From: Arabidopsis thaliana
Taxonomy: Eukaryota; Streptophyta; Magnoliopsida; Brassicales; Brassicaceae
DNA: 64,000 bases
Reading direction: 5' to 3'
Assembly: GCF_000001735.4 (NCBI RefSeq)
Contig: NC_003076.8
Coordinates: forward strand, 6,944,001-7,008,000
This document shows positions 12,382 to 25,183 of this stretch, one piece after another (the stretch's first letter is position 1; every line of letters begins with the position of its first letter). The notes under the pieces were generated by a model that saw nothing but the letters and a program-made list of their open reading frames with translations, was not told the origin of the DNA and searched no databases. The translations under genes and the position numbers were made by a program.

Positions 12382-12904
12382 GACGACGCCCATGTACACG
12401 CTCTTCTGATCCTCGATGTTGTGTTCAAGTGGTCAGTTTTTACTGTTTCTCTTAAGAATCTGTGTTGTCAAAATAATGCTCTAGTATTGTTTGTTTAGGG
12501 GTTGAAAGACCCATTTAATAAAACTTATGGTTTATAATCTAAGTGGGTTTCGAGTTAGCCTTATTAGAAATTTCACTTTAGTATTTGGAACTACTAAATT
12601 GAAGGAAAACACAATTGAGGATCAAAAGAGCGTTTGGTACCCAGCTCCTATGTTTTTTTACGAGTAAAAAACTCTTTGCAGGATTTTTACTTTTTAATTT
12701 TGAAATCAAAGACGTCACCCAAAGCACAACCATAATAGGTTTAGTGAACACTGAACAGTAAATCTCTGTTTCCACAAATTGTAAAATACAGTACCAAAAA
12801 AAGGGCAAAAACTTGAACAATCTTTAGTTATCATATGCGGTGGTAACCAAATGAACCTGATGTCTTCACGATTAGACACATGCTTGCTGGAACCATTTGT
12901 TGAT
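12382..12904. other. Convergent 3' regions of GH17 and RBX1
   Basis: Only 3' untranslated sequence is seen. The start carries the out-of-frame remnant of the GH17 C-terminus (to 12409). AATAAAA at about 12517-12523 is a likely plus-strand polyadenylation signal. Confidence 0.6.
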
Positions 12905-14221
<1,317 letters not shown>

Positions 14222-14789
14222 TAATCTCTGATCGGAAAGAAAATTTAAACCCTAGAAAAGCCGGAGAAAAATATCAACGTTTGAGCTGTCGCTGATTTTG
14301 TTGTAGAGAGAGATTGTAGAGGAAGAAGAAGAGAGATATATAAAGCAGCTTTGGGCTTTGCCTGTATAGTGGGCTTTCGTCGGAATTAGATTCCCGTAAA
14401 TTTCCATAATTCGGTTTAAGGTTTCCTTTTTTTAATCTTACTCATCCTACGATTTACATAAATATTTTAATTTTTCCTTTATTATCCCAACGATTTTTAT
14501 TTATTTAATTGATAAATTAAATATTTTTAAGCAAAAAGATTACGGAAAATATCTATTTTATATAATAAAAAAAACATATATATATATTTTTTTCTAACTA
14601 TTCCCAGAAGATTTACAATAACTATATGACTAATTAACTAATCATTACATACGCTTAGTTCAAATTAACTGGAAAATCATTACATCATAAAAGCTTAGCG
14701 TATTCAATGCATCAAGATGTTAGAAAATAGTGTCAAGATATTTTTCTACAAGCCATAAGAGTTGCATATAGTTAGATGATGTATATGCT
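14222..14789. other. RBX1 promoter and 3' end of the upstream minus-strand gene
   Basis: The first 150 bases hold the RBX1 leader (GA-rich, with TATATAAAG-like sequence on the plus strand near 14336) and Site II-like TGGGCT motifs. The rest is AT-rich 3' sequence of the 14-exon gene. Confidence 0.55.
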
Positions 14790-17700
14790 TCATGCCACCT
14801 GCCTCTGGTCTCTGAGAGCTGAAACTTTCTTCCGCAGTTCAATATTTGATATTCTCTCCACCTCCAGAGCTCGTTCAAGCTACACAATCCGTTGGTTTTG
14901 GTTTAGCCTCTCATAGTAAACAAAAGGGTTTGAATTCGATAAACTCGATATTGGCTTAAGATTTTTCACTATCATATTGCTGCATCTCTAAAACATACAA
15001 TGAAGAGAGAGAGAGAGAAGAGAAGATTGTACCTTTGCAGCTCGCATACTCCATTCTCCAAGAATAGCTCTTAACCTTTCATTTTCTGCTACATACTGTT
15101 TCAGGAGTTTCAAAAACAAAAGATGATGAGTTCAGGGATCAGAAAAAATGTGTAGCCCTTGCAAATTGTTTGATGCAAAAACAATTCATGGTAAAGCTGT
15201 GTTGATGATAAACATGATGTGATGCTGTGAAAGTATGTTTTGTTCTCATATGTTCTTATGTTTATAGATAGACTCGAACCTGATTATTGGTATTCCGGAC
15301 GTGTTGTATCTCTCTATCTCTCTCAGAGATCAGAGATCGAGCGAGATTAAGCTCTGAATGGAGTTGATCCACCTGCAAGACACACAATTTTCATTTAAAG
15401 ATGCTACATCAAGGATACTAGCCTTGAAATGTCAATCAACTATGATATGTTTTCCACCAAATGGGTAAAAGAGAGATGAGAAAGAAAAATTAACCATGGG
15501 AATTTGCAAGTTTATCATTTGTTAACCGAGCTTTACCTCAGCAGATAGTGTTCGTAATTCCTGATCTCGAGTTGCCACAAGATGCGCCAGATCAACCTGA
15601 AAGTTTAACATTTATCAAATGCAAAAATTAAAATCCCAGTGGAAGGAAAAAGTTATACATTACTTTTAAGAAAATTTATTAAGAATGTTGTTAGAATGTG
15701 TACACGCTGATAAAAAGAAGTCAAAAATTCAGAATGGAGCAGTTCAAACCTGAGGCGTGCTACTACCATTCGTTTCATATTTACTTAAGGACTCCTGCAA
15801 ACGCAGAATCTGAAACAAAACAAGAGAGGTCAGAGACTCACTCTAACGAAAGCATGGGAAAATTCAGAAAATTAGGGTAGACAATGAAGAGCTAGAGAGA
15901 GCATTGAACTTAGAATTACTAGTAAGAAACATCACAAGCATCAAGATTCAGAAATGAAGTACTCATGATAAATATTCCATGGATTGTCACCTCTTCACTG
16001 AGATAATGGAGATTCTCGCGTTGATATTGCAGTAGAGCCATTTGTTGATCAGAAAGGCGACCGGCTTCATGGTATCTGTGTTTCAAGCAAAAAAAACGAA
16101 GTAAGACTTGAGAATTGTAAAAACATTTGCCATTTGCAATATAAGGTTGCGAGGTAAAGCAAAGTTTTCATGAAGACTAGGAATAAGGTTTCAGTGAGAT
16201 TGTGAAAGTACCTCAATCCTTCCAAAGCAGCTGGTTGAAGAGGAGAATATAATGAATTTAAGACATCGGGCTGAGAATTCACTGAGTTATACTGGCGAAC
16301 ATAACCTACCAGTATTAAAATACAGATAAGAACAGCTGCATAATAACCTAGCAACAGAATCTCTTACTAAAGACAAACAACAGAAATATTGTAAGGAAAA
16401 AAAGATGCCAAAAGAACACAATATGCTCTAGCCAATCGTTTTTTGAAGACACGGTATGGAAATTTCTGCATCAAGAACAAAGAGTTTTCAAACTGAAACC
16501 CAGAACACAAATTCTTAAATGATCTCCTGATACTCAACCACAAACTATAGCCAATTGTAAGAACTGTATACATGATAAATGTAAACACAAATGTATGGCC
16601 GCAGATGTAGACAATTTTGATAGTGATTTAGCATGCATATGATCGCGATAGATCCCAGATGCAAATATGCAATGGAATGGTTTCAGTTAGTACACCATAA
16701 GAAATGAAAACTGATTATAAATCTGACACTTGGCAATCATGGCATGAAAAATTTAAGATGAAGAAAAACCATCACGACGTAACAGCTGAACCTGGTGTAT
16801 TTCATATATCTCGCAAATGGAAAGCGAATCGATTTGGCACTATACTGCTCTATTTGAGATACTAAAATGAAGCTCAATGCATGCCTGATAGTATGAATAT
16901 GATTATATGGACCTTATTCTTACCAACAAATACAATCATAAAAGAAGCAGCAGAAATTGCTTCAACAGACATGATGAACCTGCAAAATAAATATACTCGT
17001 AAGCTTTTTCGACCACGCCAAAACTAAACTTACTTCACCCAGTTGTTCTAAAATAAAAATACGCAAGACATTGTCCAGTTCAAAATCCTATTTCTAGTCA
17101 ATGGCATCAATATTAAACTTCTTATATGCATTCAATTTTAGCTAAGATATTGGTAAATAAGTTAAGTCAAATTTCTCAACCTGAGTAAATGAAAACAGAT
17201 TCTCATTAACTTAGACGTTTCACTATGACACTATGTGATGTGCAATAATTTTCTTAGCGAGACAAGTTAAAGGCTTGAGTCAGAATCTTCCTACCATTCT
17301 TTATTGTCAAAGACAAAAGAAAGAAAACAGAAAATGTGATCAACTGGAAAAGAAAAACTCATAAGAGTGTAAAAGCAGTTAATGTATAAAAAGAAGGCTG
17401 CAGACCTTTGCACAGTAAAAATGGGTAGAACACTGACATATGGTCTCCACTCCATGAAAAGTAGCATAGATGCAGTCCCTAGAACAACACGGAGTCACTT
17501 TATTGAGCACAAGAAAGGTATATATGTAACAATTTATGACTAGGAAAGTAGCATTAAAGATTACCATAGGCCATGATTGCAAATGGCAGACGAACTACAT
17601 GTTTCAGTTTCTGACTGAAACTGTAATAACCCTGCAATGGAAGGTTCTTTCAGATGAAATGATTACAACTACACTAGAGAATATCAACCTATTTCTATAC

Positions 17701-18592
17701 GGTTTACAAAAGAGATAAAATGAGCAGGATCCGTCTTGTTAGAGTAAATGTTACCTGCAAGCGTATTTTCTGGACCTGATTGACAAAATATTGCTGAAAC
17801 ATACCTGTTGCAGAAAGTACTTACGATAATTTATACATATCCGGCAGAATATTTTATAGCTGAAATTGGACATAATAACAATAAAGCAAGAAATTGTTGT
17901 TCTAACTACAAATTTACTAGGCAGTAGTTTGCCACATTTAGTCTGACTTGCTTCTAAACAAAGATTGTAGTAATAAGCTGAAGGTGGGTATTGTGGTTAC
18001 CTGTTAACATCAATAAAGCAACATTACAGCTGCAAAGCAGCGATGGGATAAGATAGTCTACAGACTGAAGTATCCACGGTGCCCCTGCTGCTAAAATAGC
18101 ATAACCTGCCTATATTGAACAAATAGTAAATAGAAAGTTAGGCATACATGTTTCTTATTAATCCTTGCAAAGGGATGTTACAAAAGTTTGTCTTAAAGTA
18201 GAGTTTGGAAGCACATGCCAATATGATAAGATAAATGCAGCTTCCAACAAGACTTCTCGATTCACGATGACCAAAGAGAGGAGCTTCATGCAATATATCA
18301 AGAAACCTACAATTACAAAAACAGTGGCGAAACTAGATGAGGAGCCAATAAAGAATATAGTGAAATCTACAAATACAAGAATGTAGGAGCTGCATTATTC
18401 AACCTTGAAACAAGTGATTTTTGAGATTAGGGACCAAAAGGAACAAACTTTGAAATAAGAACAAAACTCGAAAAATCCAGAGCTCAGAAACAAACGATCG
18501 AAATCACGAAGCTTTGTAAATCAATGAGCTTACATAGCATTGTCTTGCTCCGTCGACGGATTGACAGAAGAAGCGCGTCGATCGTTGGCCAT
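14790..18592 (-). CDS. Uncharacterised membrane protein with C-terminal coiled coil
   Basis: Fourteen exons close in frame to 345 aa: 18534-18592, 18307-18389, 18001-18105, 17755-17804, 17565-17631, 17406-17478, 16924-16979, 16212-16305, 15991-16075, 15750-15809, 15537-15596, 15280-15372, 15033-15095 and 14790-14879. The N-terminus MANDRRASSVNPSTEQ is soluble. Four hydrophobic segments follow (about residues 20-47 merging into 48-62, 66-82, 123-143 and 150-170). From about residue 200 it is a Gln/Glu/Leu-rich, heptad-like coiled coil (QQMALLQYQRENLHYL, VDLAHLVATRDQEL, ENERLRAILGEW, LERALEVERI). The layout resembles TMEM192-type lysosomal/vacuolar membrane proteins, but that is a guess. Exon 2 is the least obvious exon: it is required to join exon 1 (phase 2) to exon 3 (phase 1). 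Confidence 0.85.
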
Positions 18593-19516
18593 TTTGGTTT
18601 GGGTATCTTCTCTCGTATGTTGGAGTGACGACTGTATGTAATCTCAGAGGCTTGGTAAGGGGTTTTTGCTTGAAATTAGGGTTGAATCAGATTCGTTGCT
18701 CCAATCTGGAGATTTGAGAGATGTGAAGAGCAAGCGTAAGAATTAGAAATCTTCACTGTGAAATCAATCAATCAAAGGATTGGAATGTTTGGTTCTGATT
18801 TGTGAAGTCTCTCTGAACAACCAGTCAATAACGCTGTCACCGTTGCTGATTGGTCTAAATTTTTAAACAATTAAAACCAAAAAAAAATGAATTTTTCTTA
18901 TTGGTCTTTGGTGAACCTTATTAATCGAATAATCGCTATTTGGAACTCTTAAAGACACATACTTATCATTCTTCAATATAAACGACATTGCTAAGAATCT
19001 ACAAACTTGTCGGAACACATAGTTTTCCATCATTATTTCATTATTTGGTTTCTTAATCCTTTTTTCGTGTAAATTATATCATGCTTTCTACATAGATGAG
19101 CAAAAGTAATATATTTCCACACTTGTGATATGAGAACTTTTATCCTAACTTAAACATAAAAATGGATCGTTGTAACTTAATCTATCTTTATTCTTTTGAC
19201 AAGGATAATCAATTTGATTCATTCATCGTTACTATAAGCAGATCTAACACTCCCATACTAAACATTTGTACATAGAGTTTAGTTTTGATACATTTCATTC
19301 ACTTATTGACCAAATTTAGTATAGACATATATATAAACAGTACTCGAAATTTAGAATTTACCTGATTTGGTAGAAAACATTTGTGAATTCACGAGAATTT
19401 GTGTTATTTATTACCTTAATAACATAGAAAATGATTGAACACATATAATTTGACCAAAGTCGCATCTCACGGTGAGATGAGTTCTTCGTAGCTCCAATGG
19501 TGGTGGTGGCTTCACA
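18593..19516. other. Divergent intergenic region before TBL5
   Basis: Holds the promoter and leader of the minus-strand membrane-protein gene (18593-18850) and AT-rich DNA upstream of TBL5. No gene or repeat is recognised. A TATATATAAA-like box lies at about 19328-19336, roughly 185 bases before the TBL5 ATG. Confidence 0.55.
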
Positions 19517-22006
19517 ATGTCGACTTCTTCTTCTTTCCCTCGAACCATCGTCTCCTACACTGTGACAACTTCGCTCTTCATCGTTATCTTCCTATGCAGC
19601 GTCTTCTTCTTCACTAGACGCACTCTCGAACCTTCTCTCTCTCCTTACCACACCGCCGACATCCCTCTCCCCGCCGTCGATCTACCACCTCCTACGCCTC
19701 TCCTCCCTCAAATCGAGCCTCACGATGGTGACGTCACCGTGGAAACGAATCCTAAGGAGGTAGAAGATTCGCGCCGCGGAGGCGATGACGTCGCGGTAGA
19801 GACTGAGCTGAAACTGAAAGATGTGGAAGATTCGCACACGGAGAAAACCGAGGAGGAGGAAGAAGGTAGAGGAGAATCGCCCGGTGAAGTTTCCGTAGAA
19901 TCTGTGGAACATGCGGTGATTGAGAAGATGAGAGGCTGTGATTTGTACAAGGGATCGTGGGTTAAGGGCGATGATGAGTATCCATTGTATCAGCCTGGAT
20001 CGTGTCCTTATGTGGACGATGCTTTTGATTGCCAGAGGAATGGGAGGCGTGATTCTGACTATCTTAATTGGAGATGGAAGCCTGACGGTTGTGATCTTCC
20101 ACGGTATGATGTGCTTTTAGTATTATCTCTATTCTCTGTTTCAAACCGCCATTGTTATACTTGATTTGCAGCTATGGCGATGGTACAATGTTGAGCATTA
20201 TTGTCAATCCATAGAAATGTTGATCAGCATTAAACTAGTGTTAGGGACAGAGTGTGAACTAATGTTGAACATGAGTCGAATTTTCCTATTAGCTGATTGT
20301 GAACTGTGAAGCGAAGGGTATTTGAACAATTGTTAGTATAGGTAAAAGAATCTTCTTTCTCTTTACAATAAAACAAAAGAGTTGTAATCAACGGTTAGTC
20401 TTTGATCAATGTATTTACTGTCACACTTTATAGATGATACAGTTCGCAGAACACATCATGTGTAATTTCTGTTTGTGCATAGAATGCATGTATCCCGTTC
20501 TTATTGACTTTCCAATCATAGGTTTAATGCTACAGACTTCTTGGTGAAGCTACGAGGTAAAAGTTTGATGTTGGTTGGAGATTCAATGAATCGTAACCAG
20601 TTTGAATCAATGCTTTGCGTTCTACGAGAAGGTTTATCGGATAAGAGTAGAATGTATGAGGTTCATGGCCATAATATAACAAAAGGGAGAGGCTACTTTG
20701 TATTCAAGTTTGAAGTAAGTCCACTCTTCTGTTCATGATTGCCTGTGTTTTCGATTGAATTTTTACTGTGGTATTCTGGTTTGATACTGGAACAAGCAAC
20801 ATATTAGTTATGGATTCTCTAAACTTTATTAGAAATCCCAGCAACACTTTTTAAAACCTTTAATTTTGTTGTATTAATTGCCACATTTTTGTTTGAGAAA
20901 AGTATACATATTTGTGCATCCTTTTCTCTTGATTAACGTAAGGGTTTGATAATGTCTGACAGGATTATAATTGCACAGTAGAGTTTGTGAGGTCACATTT
21001 TCTTGTGAGGGAAGGAGTTAGAGCAAATGCTCAAGGAAATACTAATCCGACCCTTTCCATTGATCGCATTGACAAGTCACATGCTAAATGGAAGCGAGCT
21101 GACATTCTTGTCTTTAACACTGGACATTGGTGGGTTCATGGAAAGACCGCCAGAGGGTATGGTTCTTTCCTTTTCTGCTTTATCACTCTTCTTCACAAAT
21201 GTTGACTTAGTCAGAGGATTTCCAAATCCCAAATTCATCAAAGTTGCAAAATCTTCTGAATTTTATCATCTTAAAGCTTGATATTAGTGGTTGCATCCCA
21301 TTGTACTTGTGTAAATGGCAAATGACTTGGTGAATAAAATTAGTGCAGGAAAAACTACTACAAAGAAGGTGACTACATCTACCCGAAATTTGATGCTACT
21401 GAAGCATACAGAAGGTCGTTGAAGACTTGGGCAAAATGGATCGATCAGAATGTGAATCCCAAAAAGCAGCTTGTATTTTATCGCGGATACTCCTCTGCCC
21501 ATTTTCGGTAAACCCTGATCTTTTATTTACCACCCGAAAGTGAGTTCATTTCGGTTTCAGCACTTAGGTTCAGATTAAATTTGTTTTTTTTATACGCCAC
21601 CCCCATAGTATTTACTTTTGCTGCGGTTTTCTTACAGAAGAGTTAAGTTCTTCCGTGTATTCTGTGTCCTGACTTGAACAGGGGAGGTGAGTGGGACTCG
21701 GGAGGGTCATGCAACGGGGAGGTAGAACCTGTGAAGAAGGGTTCAATCATCGATTCCTATCCTTTGAAAATGAAGATAGTCCAGGAAGCCATAAAGGAGA
21801 TGCAAGTTCCTGTGATTCTTCTAAACGTGACAAAGCTGACTAATTTCCGCAAAGACGGACATCCATCAATCTACGGTAAGACCAACACGGATGGTAAGAA
21901 AGTGTCGACAAGGCGACAGGATTGCAGCCACTGGTGCCTGCCGGGAGTTCCCGATGTTTGGAACCATCTTATCTACGCATCTTTGCTCCTTCAACCACAT
22001 TCTTAA
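19517..22006 (+). CDS. TBL5: TRICHOME BIREFRINGENCE-LIKE 5, polysaccharide O-acetyltransferase
   Basis: Five exons (19517-20103, 20522-20714, 20963-21156, 21349-21507, 21682-22006) encode 485 aa. A single N-terminal signal anchor (about residues 13-31, [17 protein letters not shown]) fits a type II Golgi protein. A Pro/Glu-rich variable stem leads to the TBL domain, which starts [22 protein letters not shown]. The PC-esterase domain carries GDS at 215-217 (VGDSMNRNQ) and Asp458/His461 in [16 protein letters not shown], so the Ser-His-Asp set is complete. TBL proteins acetylate cell-wall xylans, mannans, pectins or xyloglucan; which polymer is not visible here. Confidence 0.96.
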
Positions 22007-22344
22007 AGTTGAGCTCATACATCAACAAAATTAGATAGAAAGAGAAGAGCAGAAACAAATGACCAGTCCAGTCTTCACTGTTGTAGTAGTGATGTCAAAT
22101 TTTGTGTAATTTATTGCCCTTGGAGCTGATAAGTAGTTTTTTGTTACTTTCATGTAGAGGTGTGAACAAACGGAATCAGGATGAAATTTTCAGGGTTTTT
22201 TAATGGCAAACAATTTTTCTCATAATTGTCAAATCAGTAAACAAAATCTCAAATACGTATTGAAAATTGAAACTACAACAAAATTTAAGGGAAAATTTAG
22301 AGAAAAGCTAGCAGCAAAGCAACAAACGACTTGACACTCCATTT
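22007..22344. other. Convergent 3' regions of TBL5 and the RRP1-like gene
   Basis: Only about 340 bases separate the two stops. AT-rich 3' untranslated sequence; no other element recognised. Confidence 0.6.
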
Positions 22345-23943
22345 TCATGGCGACAATTTCTTCTTCAAATTCTTGATAGACTTCACTCCTCTACGAGCAG
22401 CGGGTTTCACTTTCTTCTTCGTCTTCCTACTTGCCAACTCCCTCACTGGACCGGCCGGGATTCCTTGCTTCAGAGCACTTCCTCTTGGTGTAGCAGACGG
22501 AGGACACCTCAAATCTTGTGGAGGTAGAGGGCAATGAGGCTTCCACACCAAATTGTTCTTCATTGCGAATCTTACTCTCTTTGAGCTCTTCTCACTGCTC
22601 GGGCCAGCTAAGCTTGTCTCTGCTGCATCTCTGTTAACAGTACTAACTTGCTCTTCCCCTTTGTTCTCTCTTTTCCTCTTCTTGGTCTTTTTAGATACGG
22701 ACACAGGCTCTGCCACGTCACAGACACTTGCAACCTCACTTTTTGACGGACTCATTTCAGAGGCAATCTTCTCAAACTCCTGTCGAAGATCTGATATCAT
22801 AGTCTCATCAAAGGATTCATCTTTGTTACCAAGATCGACAACACTATCCATAACAGCACCTTTCTTGACACTGTCTTTTTTAGTCTTTGAACATTTCTTC
22901 AAACCCTTCTTCTTTGAAGAAGACCCATTAGCAACAATCTTCTTAGACTTAGAAACAACATTTGTATTAGACTCAGACACAGGAACCGATTCAGGAACTT
23001 CATCGTTGCCAGGACGAGAAGCTTCTACGATAGATACTTCGATACTAGAACTCGACATATCCTTCTCCAACTGCAAAAACTCCTTGTGAAGAGCAAATAT
23101 CAATTTCCTATTACCCTGATGACACTCCGGAGAAGAACCCAACTCATAAAACCTCTTTGCAAACTCCATAGACAAAGCAATAGATCCCAAAACCACAACA
23201 TCATCATCCTCAGGCACTGCATCATCCCCAGATTGTTTAATTATCAGTAGCTTCTTCCCCATCTTCAGTAACTCATCAAACAAATTACTCTTAATCTTCC
23301 CCACCAAAATCTTATCATTAACAACACCCATAATCTTCACAAAAGGAGCAAAAAGAAGTTCCAAAACCTCCTTCCTTAATGGAAGAAACGGCCTAAGCTC
23401 TTCAACAAAAGCAGAAGTTATATGATAGTTAACACCATTCCCTTGAAACTTATCATCAGCAAGTAAAGTCCCGTCGAACAAAATACCCATCAAACGACGA
23501 GTGAATTCCAAATCCCATGAATTGCTATCAATAAGTGAGAAGAAACCGTGCAAGAACCTACGAATCAATAGGTAGAACTTATCTAACCTGAGCCGATCAA
23601 TACGAGACCACTCACGACGCATGGTGAACAAGAAGACGGTGAAGTAATGGATAGACAAAGGAAGAGGAAGTGATTGAAGAGCAGAAGAGAGACGATCAAT
23701 AAGTTCTGATTGGTAAAGAGACTTATCAGCGTGCCAGACACAATAGAAGATTCCTTGCCATAGCTTCTTCATATCTTCATCGGAGATTTCAGTTTGTTCT
23801 GGGAGCCAAGTACGAAGAACAGTTCGCAAGGATCTGTCGCGGATTGATTGCTTACACGAAGCAAGCTTTTTTATCAACGATTTGCAATCTTCTTCGATGG
23901 GTAATGCTTGTTCTGCCGGCGGAACTCGATTCCGTTTCACCAT
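22345..23943 (-). CDS. Ribosomal RNA-processing protein 1 (RRP1/Nop52) homologue
   Basis: An intronless frame of 532 aa. Residues 15-230 form the conserved Nop52 domain (IKKLASCKQSIRDRSL, LWQGIFYCVWHADK, RMGILFDG-type motifs, here LMGILFDGTLLAD). The C-terminal half is acidic/Ser-rich, then strongly basic with Lys-rich nuclear and nucleolar targeting blocks (KKTKKRKRENKG, and KKKVKPAARRGVKSIKNLKKK at the end). RRP1 acts in the nucleolus in 27S pre-rRNA processing for the large ribosomal subunit. The gene is divergent from PMIR1 with about 1.2 kb between ATGs. The lack of introns contrasts with most neighbours. Confidence 0.93.
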   Translation of the reverse strand: MVKRNRVPPAEQALPIEEDCKSLIKKLASCKQSIRDRSLRTVLRTWLPEQTEISDEDMKKLWQGIFYCVWHADKSLYQSELIDRLSSALQSLPLPLSIHYFTVFLFTMRREWSRIDRLRLDKFYLLIRRFLHGFFSLIDSNSWDLEFTRRLMGILFDGTLLADDKFQGNGVNYHITSAFVEELRPFLPLRKEVLELLFAPFVKIMGVVNDKILVGKIKSNLFDELLKMGKKLLIIKQSGDDAVPEDDDVVVLGSIALSMEFAKRFYELGSSPECHQGNRKLIFALHKEFLQLEKDMSSSSIEVSIVEASRPGNDEVPESVPVSESNTNVVSKSKKIVANGSSSKKKGLKKCSKTKKDSVKKGAVMDSVVDLGNKDESFDETMISDLRQEFEKIASEMSPSKSEVASVCDVAEPVSVSKKTKKRKRENKGEEQVSTVNRDAAETSLAGPSSEKSSKRVRFAMKNNLVWKPHCPLPPQDLRCPPSATPRGSALKQGIPAGPVRELASRKTKKKVKPAARRGVKSIKNLKKKLSP

Positions 23944-25183
23944 TGTTATCGAATTTTTGAGGAAGACGCAAAAACCGAAAAAAGGTGACGGCAGATTCTG
24001 GGTAGGAGAGGTTGGGAGATAAAGAGAAAGAAGGACGTAACAAGGATTAGGGTTTAGCTTTTGTTTCTTTCATTTTGTTTGTCTTTTACATTTTAACCCT
24101 TATCTTTACAAAAAAAAAATTTTGTCCAAATCATTTTTGGGACAATTTAAATAAAAATCAAAATAATTAAAGTTCTTTGGAAAATAGCTCTTGTTTTAAA
24201 ACCTTTTGAAATACGAACATTTTTTCTTTGATTAAAATACACTTTATCCTTTTGAAATGCAAACGTAATTTTCAATATATTCTCTTGGCATAAAAAGAAA
24301 TTGACGTTGCATCAAATTTGTAATTGTAATATTTGATGGTTTCTTTACTATACCCTAACTTATTTAATGGAGAAATATCCTTTGTATCCAATCTTTGATC
24401 TAGAAAATTTTCAATTATGTGATTCAAGTTATAATTATGTCATTGGTATAAGATTGGATCTGAGAGATACAATTTATTGTACATTAAATAAAAGATTAAT
24501 GAACACGAGGGTTATATATAACTAAAATAAACTTTGTAGACAAATTGTATGAAATAGAGAAAAGTATAAGAACTTCACGAATATGATAAAAACAAAAAAA
24601 GTTCAAATGAATTTAAAACAAAAGGAAGAGAAATGAAAAAAGAATAAAACAAAGTTTTCTTTCTTTCTCCTGTTCTTCGTCTCTGACGCGCTCCTCCACC
24701 ATTTTTATCTTATTCCAAGCTTCCACAGAGACGACTTTTCTTTAGTCGCCCTTTCACGCCGGTGAGTTCTACTTCTTCAATTCTCCATCTTCTTTGTTTT
24801 TTCTCGGATTTTTCCTGAACTCAGTGATGTTGGGTTGCTTCGTTTGGTCATCTTCTGGCCAAATTAGCACCGATCATTTTTTGGATATGGATCTATCTCA
24901 CATGACCCGTAGTGTAAAATTTCTTGTTGTAATCGTTAATTTTAATTTGCTTGCTTAAATTCATGTGAGAAGCTGGAGAATTACAAATGTTTTTGGCGTG
25001 AGATTCGTTGAGAGTTTTTAGTCATTGGACCTCATCCAGCTTGTAGCAAAGCTCACATCTCTATCTCTCAATTGATTATGTACAAGGAAGACTCCAATTA
25101 CTTTGTTTGAAACTGTTGTTGCGTGGAGCTAGATTGCTTCTCTGATACTGACAAAATTCTTTCTGCAGATTTCTGGTTCCAGG
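23944..25183. other. Divergent promoter of RRP1-like gene and PMIR1; PMIR1 5'UTR intron
   Basis: The RRP1-like leader lies just right of 23943. AT-rich DNA follows to about 24650. A CT-rich PMIR1 leader (24655-24761) is followed by a likely 5'UTR intron, 24762-25168 (G|GTGAGT to TTTCTGCAG), ending 15 bases before the PMIR1 ATG. Confidence 0.7.

Noticed and set aside
22553..23089. Plus-strand 178-residue ORF
   Set aside because: Antisense to the intronless RRP1-like gene; no domain.
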